64,000 nucleotides of DNA from Cephalotus follicularis (taxonomy: Eukaryota > Streptophyta > Magnoliopsida > Oxalidales > Cephalotaceae). The notes beneath the pieces are model-generated. The model did no database searches. It was given only the letters and a program-made list of their open reading frames with translations, and was not told where the DNA came from. The stretch lies in assembly GCA_001972305.1 (NCBI GenBank), contig BDDD01005207.1:1-64000 (forward strand), given 5' to 3'. Position numbers and translations under genes: made by a program. Of the stretch, positions 60,601 to 64,000 are shown one piece after another (within the stretch, counting starts at the first letter, position 1; each line of letters starts with the position of its first letter).

Positions 60601-60649
60601 TCCTCCAGTCGTGTACGACGTCCCTTCTGGGGATGAGAACTTAGAGTAG
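57632..60649 (+). pseudogene. Opposite-strand (PF04195-like) gene of element E
   Basis: Plus strand, convergent with pol. Readable parts: a start region with a long A/Lys-codon-rich tract (57820-57960); a PF04195-type part (58030-58490, landmarks LAELVSEYCIPDSLDL, KRGYYFKARAK); an Ala/Arg/Glu-rich predicted helix (59036-59344); and a C-terminal part (59921-60649) with four 17-residue repeats of the type TSxEFQEAxAKAVEN and a Pro/Asp/Glu-rich tail. Introns of the kind seen in element C are visible near 58760-58864 and 59604-59680. The function is unknown; predicted coiled coils suggest a structural or nucleic-acid-associated protein. Treated as a fossil. Confidence 0.65.
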
Positions 60650-61262
60650 ACTTTTGTTTATTTTGCCTTGTAATTTTTCTTTCTTCTCAGCGATGTAAAT
60701 TTCATATTAATCAATGGAAAAGGAGTACATTTGCACCTCACTTGTGTATGTTTTATTTCTTCGCTTTGAAATGTCATCAAGTACTCATGAAATACCATCC
60801 TTTTTTACCCCGGGATCTGTTTGAGTTGCACGCTGTGTTTGAGCTATTCACGGACATTCACTATTCCCTTAGGACAATTGAATAATAGAATAATTTTAGG
60901 GCTTAATCACATAAGCTTTGTAGTCCCCTTAGGACACCTTATCTCAAAGGCGCTTAGGCAAATAAACTTAGTCTTTACGAGTTCTGCTGTGTTCGTAGAC
61001 AAAGTTTTTGGTATGCCCGGGCAAGTTCCTATGGATTTTACGAGCAGGATATCGTCTGGTTCATCATGTTTTGAACCAGGTCGTCTGAGCTTGCAGTCCT
61101 CGTAGGGACACTTGTATTAAAGTGCTCAGTCCAACGAACTTGATCGTTGCGAGTTCCCATGGATTCGCCTTTCAAGACACGATTTTAGGTCTGGTCGAAC
61201 AAGTTCCCATGGCATTGCCGACCAGAGTGTGCTCCCTGGGGAGTCTTGTTGCTTCCTTGGAA
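60650..61262. other. Convergent spacer between the opposite-strand gene and pol
   Basis: Contains a candidate poly(A) region for the plus-strand gene just after its stop, and repeated 'cccttaggaca' and 'gttcctatgga / gttcccatgga' phrases. No gene. Confidence 0.5.
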
Positions 61263-61450
61263 GTCTTTTTTGTAATGCCCCCCGGGGGGTCTATTTGTAG
61301 TGCCCCATGGGGGGTCTTTTTGTAGTGCCCCCTGGGGGGTCTTTTGGAATGCCCCCTGGGGTGTCTTTTTGGTGCTCCCCGGGGGGAGGCTTTGTAGAGT
61401 GCTCCCTTAGGGGAGGGTTTTTGGTGCTCCCCCGGGGGAGACTTTGTTGA
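61263..61450. repeat. GC-palindromic minisatellite (~25-31-bp units)
   Basis: Six to seven units of the type TGCCCCCTGGGGGGTCTTTT, each a CCCC-N-GGGG palindrome able to form a hairpin on either strand, in the spacer where the two convergent transcripts of element E meet. Confidence 0.9.
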
Positions 61451-61575
61451 GTCGAGGGAGTTTGATCGGCGGCTGTTCAGAGGTTTAAGGACATGAACAT
61501 TGGGCCTCCGGTCCCTTACAAACTTGGAACTATTGAGTATGGCCTTGAACAAGTAATTTTGAAAAAGTTGAACTT

Positions 61576-62760
61576 TTATTGATGTCTTGCATTTGTACAA
61601 CTTACAAACTCTATTGGTAGTACTTCCTCAGATGCTCGGCATTCCAAGCTCTGACAATCTCCCTTTCCCCCCAGAGTTTCAAGTTTGAATGTTCCTGGGT
61701 GGAGCACTCTCTTGATCTTGTACGGTCCTTCCCAGGTAGGGGCTAGTTTTCCTCTGGTACTGGTTGGATCCGCAATAGCTGAGTTACGTAGGACTAGATC
61801 TCCTTGCCTTAGTGGTCGGGGACTGACCCTTTTGTTATAGTAACAGCTCACCCTCTGTTGGTAAGCTGCAACTCTGATGGCGGCCTTGTCCTTGAGCTCT
61901 TCTACTAGATCTAGGAGGCATCTAAGCCCTTCTTCATTGTTTTCTTTAGTGAAATGTACAACCCTTGGTGACTGCACACCAATCTCCATCGGTATCATTA
62001 CTTCAGCCCCAAAACAAAGGCTACCAGTTGTGGTCCGATGAGTGGTTCTATACGCCCATAGTACACTTGATAGCTCCTCTGTCCATCTTTCTTTGATGTC
62101 TTCAAGGAGTTTCTTCAAGCCCGAGATGATTTCTCTATTTATCACCTCTGCTTGACCGTTGCTCTGGGGTAGGCTACTGAGGCAAACATATGCTCTATTC
62201 TCCACTCTTTGCAAAAGTCACGGAAGGCCTGACAGTCAAACTGTTTACCATTATCTGAGATTATTATCCTCGGGACTCCAAATCTACAGATGATAGACTT
62301 CCATACAAAGCCTTCCGTGTTCTTCTCTGTAATCGTGGCCAGGGGTTCTGCTTCTACCTACTTGGTAAAATAGTCCACTGCTACAATGAGAAACTTCCTC
62401 TGGCCTGTAGCCATAGGTTGTGGTCCAACGAAGTCCATTCCCCATTGTGCAAATGGCCAGGGGACCGTGATAGACATCAGAGGTTGAGAGGGTCGTCTGC
62501 TTATATTTGCGTTCCTCTGACACTTGTCACATTTTCTTACCAAATCTATAGCATCTTGGTGCAAGGTCGGCCAATAGTAGCTCTGCCTTAGTAGTTTGTG
62601 GGACAACGTCCTGCCCCCTGTGTGGTTGCCACAAATTCCTTCATGGACTTCCTTTAGAGCATAATCAGCCTCTAGGGGAGTCAAGCATGTCAGCCAAGGG
62701 AAAGAGAAAGACCTTTTGTAGAGAATCCCGTCATGGAGCTGAAATCTGTTTGCTCTGTAC
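61576..62760 (-). pseudogene. Integrase fossil, element E
   Basis: Minus strand: zinc-binding H2C2 part (from about 62680, HEGICGNHTGGRTLSHKL, CDKCQRNANISRR), core (QWGMDFVGPQP near 62440; SNGQAEVINREI near 62150) and the C-terminal part (GPYKIKRV...LETLGG) to about 61620. It would integrate cDNA into the host genome. It is in more than one reading piece. Confidence 0.85.
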
Positions 62761-62989
62761 ACAAGTTTCCTCGCCTCCGTGGGGTCCTCGGGCAAAATCC
62801 CATTCCTCAGCCAGTTGATGAATGGGGTCATCCAGTTTGACTCCTGTGGTAAGTCTATGTCCATCACATCTGCTTCAGAGATGCTGGGTCTGTCCAGGTA
62901 ACCTACTAGCATGGTTTGATTTTTCTCCAACTCCTCTGTCGTGGCTAATTTTGATAGTTGGTCTGCTCGGGCGTTTTCTGCTCTAGGTA

Positions 62990-63389
62990 CTTTCAGAATT
63001 CTTAGAACTTCGAAGGCTGACTTCAAACTCTGTAAATGGGATAAGTACTTGGCCATTGAGTCTTCTCGGGCTTCGTACTCTCCACTTGCCAAGCCAACCA
63101 CTAGCTGAGAATCACTGGAGGCTTCTATCTTATGTACCTCCAAGTGCTTTGCAATTGTTAACCCGACTATCAGAGCTTCCCATTCAGCTTCATTGTTCGT
63201 AGTTTTAAATCCAAACCTCAGAGCATATTCCAACATCCACCCATCTGGGCTTGTTAATACTAGCCCTGCTCCACTGCCACTGATGCAAGATGAGCCATCC
63301 ATAGACAATTTCCATATCCCCCTCTCATTCTCGGAGTGGTTCTCCTCCATACACTCCGTAGGTGTATTATCTCTAACAAAGTAGGCCAA
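62990..63389 (-). pseudogene. Second (archaeal-type) RNase H fossil, element E
   Basis: Minus strand: landmarks WKLSMDGSSCISGSGAGLVL, TTNNEAEWEALIVGL, ASSDSQLVVGLASGEY and ENARADQLSKLA fit an RNase H fold placed between pol's own RNase H and integrase. Plant TAT elements are known for this extra domain, which cuts RNA in RNA-DNA hybrids. Confidence 0.85.
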
Positions 63390-64000
63390 GACCTATGACT
63401 TGATGGCTGGTCTAGCTTCGAACTTCACATCATACTCGCCTAGTTCGACTGACCACTTGATTAATCTTCCTGAAGTGTCAAGCTTTGCAAGAACTTGTTT
63501 GAGTGGTTTGTCAGTCAGAACCTTGATTGTATGGGTTTGAAAATATGGCCTTAATTTTCTGGCCGTGATGATCAGAGCACAGGCGAACTCTCCACCTCTG
63601 GGTACCTCCCCTCAGCATCATTCAGAGCCTTGCTCACGTAGTACACCAGCCTTTGAACTTTCTCCTCCTCCCTTACCAGCACTGCACTCACTGCACCCGA
63701 GGTGGTCGCAAGGTACAAATACAAGTCTTCCCTGTCCTTAGGTTTTGAGATCAGAAAAGGGGAAGCCAGGTATTCCTTCAACTTGTCGAAGGCTGCTTGG
63801 CATTCGTCCGACCAGGAAAATCCCTTGGGATCCCTCAGCACATTGAAGAATGGGAGGCACTTCTCTGCTGACTTCGAAACAAACCTTCTCAGGGCTGTTA
63901 TCTTTCCATTTAGCTTATGGACATCCCTGATGGTTTGGGGAGGTCTCATGCTCTGAATGTTGGAAACCTGGCAAGGGTTCTCGGTTGATTTGGTCCTAGG
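63390..64000 (-). pseudogene. RNase H and reverse-transcriptase end, element E (runs off the window)
   Basis: Minus strand: RVT-thumb and RNase H-like segment (63572-63949, landmarks IRDVHKLNGKITALRRFVSK, FSWSDECQAAFDKLKEYL, AVSAVLVREEE). The catalytic reverse-transcriptase core lies beyond 64000. Confidence 0.8.

Larger units (their letters stand above)
56641..64000 (-). mobile_element. TAT-lineage Ty3/gypsy element E, 3' part (continues past the window)
   Basis: From left: 3' LTR (56641-57193), polypurine tract complement, opposite-strand gene (about 57632-60649, plus strand), spacer with minisatellite, integrase (61576 to about 62760), a second RNase H-like domain (about 62990-63330), then RNase H and the reverse-transcriptase end to the window edge. 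An extra RNase H before integrase is characteristic of the TAT lineage. It is the best-preserved pol in the window but in several pieces, so it looks broken; the 5' LTR and gag lie outside. Confidence 0.9.

Noticed and set aside
61263-61450. Regular repeats considered as a CRISPR array
   Set aside because: Units are contiguous palindromic minisatellite copies without unique spacers, and the genome is a plant's.
1-64000. tRNA or rRNA genes, considered because of the primer-site sequences
   Set aside because: Only the short 3'-end-complementary primer sites were found; no cloverleaf-like gene was recognised by eye. A covariance-model scan would settle it.

Overview
This is repeat-dominated nuclear DNA of a flowering plant, most likely a eudicot. 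It is AT-rich, with plant-type Ty3/gypsy (TAT and chromovirus) and Ty1/copia LTR elements, MULE- and hAT-type DNA transposons, long-inverted-repeat MITEs, and one host gene with plant-style introns. The species cannot be told from the sequence. No bacterial operon, CRISPR array, tRNA or rRNA gene was recognised.

The only host gene I can support is a non-specific phospholipase C (NPC3/4/5 clade) on the minus strand, 12863 down to 5549. It has four exons that splice in frame into 513 codons with GT-AG borders. Its first intron is 5.4 kb and full of MITE-like and tandemly duplicated DNA.

Layout. 1-3643: fragment of a TAT-lineage Ty3/gypsy element (A: LTR, gag, protease), cut on the left by what looks like another LTR. 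3876-5199: foldback MULE-like element with long terminal inverted repeats and a near-perfect 9-bp target duplication. 5549-12863: NPC gene. 13292-14135: hAT remnant with an 8-bp target duplication. 14126-28753: two-unit segmental tandem duplication holding MITEs, a 1.93-kb tandem repeat, copia-type LTRs, the leader of a TAT antisense gene and a chromovirus solo LTR. 28895-38862: rest of TAT element B, interrupted by a hAT element and a chromovirus fragment. 39555-48788: a MULE-type MITE that was the target of TAT element C (39753-47845, itself carrying copia element D) and of a solo LTR (47969-48601). 49290-54213: solo LTR carrying a second, nested solo LTR (51349-53406). 54219-56640: AT-rich intergenic DNA. 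56641-64000: 3' part of TAT element E, running off the window.

The TAT elements share one plan: gag-pol on one strand and, between integrase and 3' LTR, a spliced gene on the opposite strand with its own TATA box and a PF04195-like domain. All the retroelement genes look broken or partial and are treated as fossils. Most insertions can be ordered in time because their target duplications (5, 8 or 9 bp) are readable.

The most unusual signals are: (i) mosaic divergence in the 14-29 kb duplication, where a core of about 4.15 kb looks identical while both flanks have diverged; (ii) paired GTCGAC-centred motifs in three unrelated LTR elements; and (iii) the transposon-filled NPC intron. I did not find a convincing new defence, biosynthetic or regulatory system.
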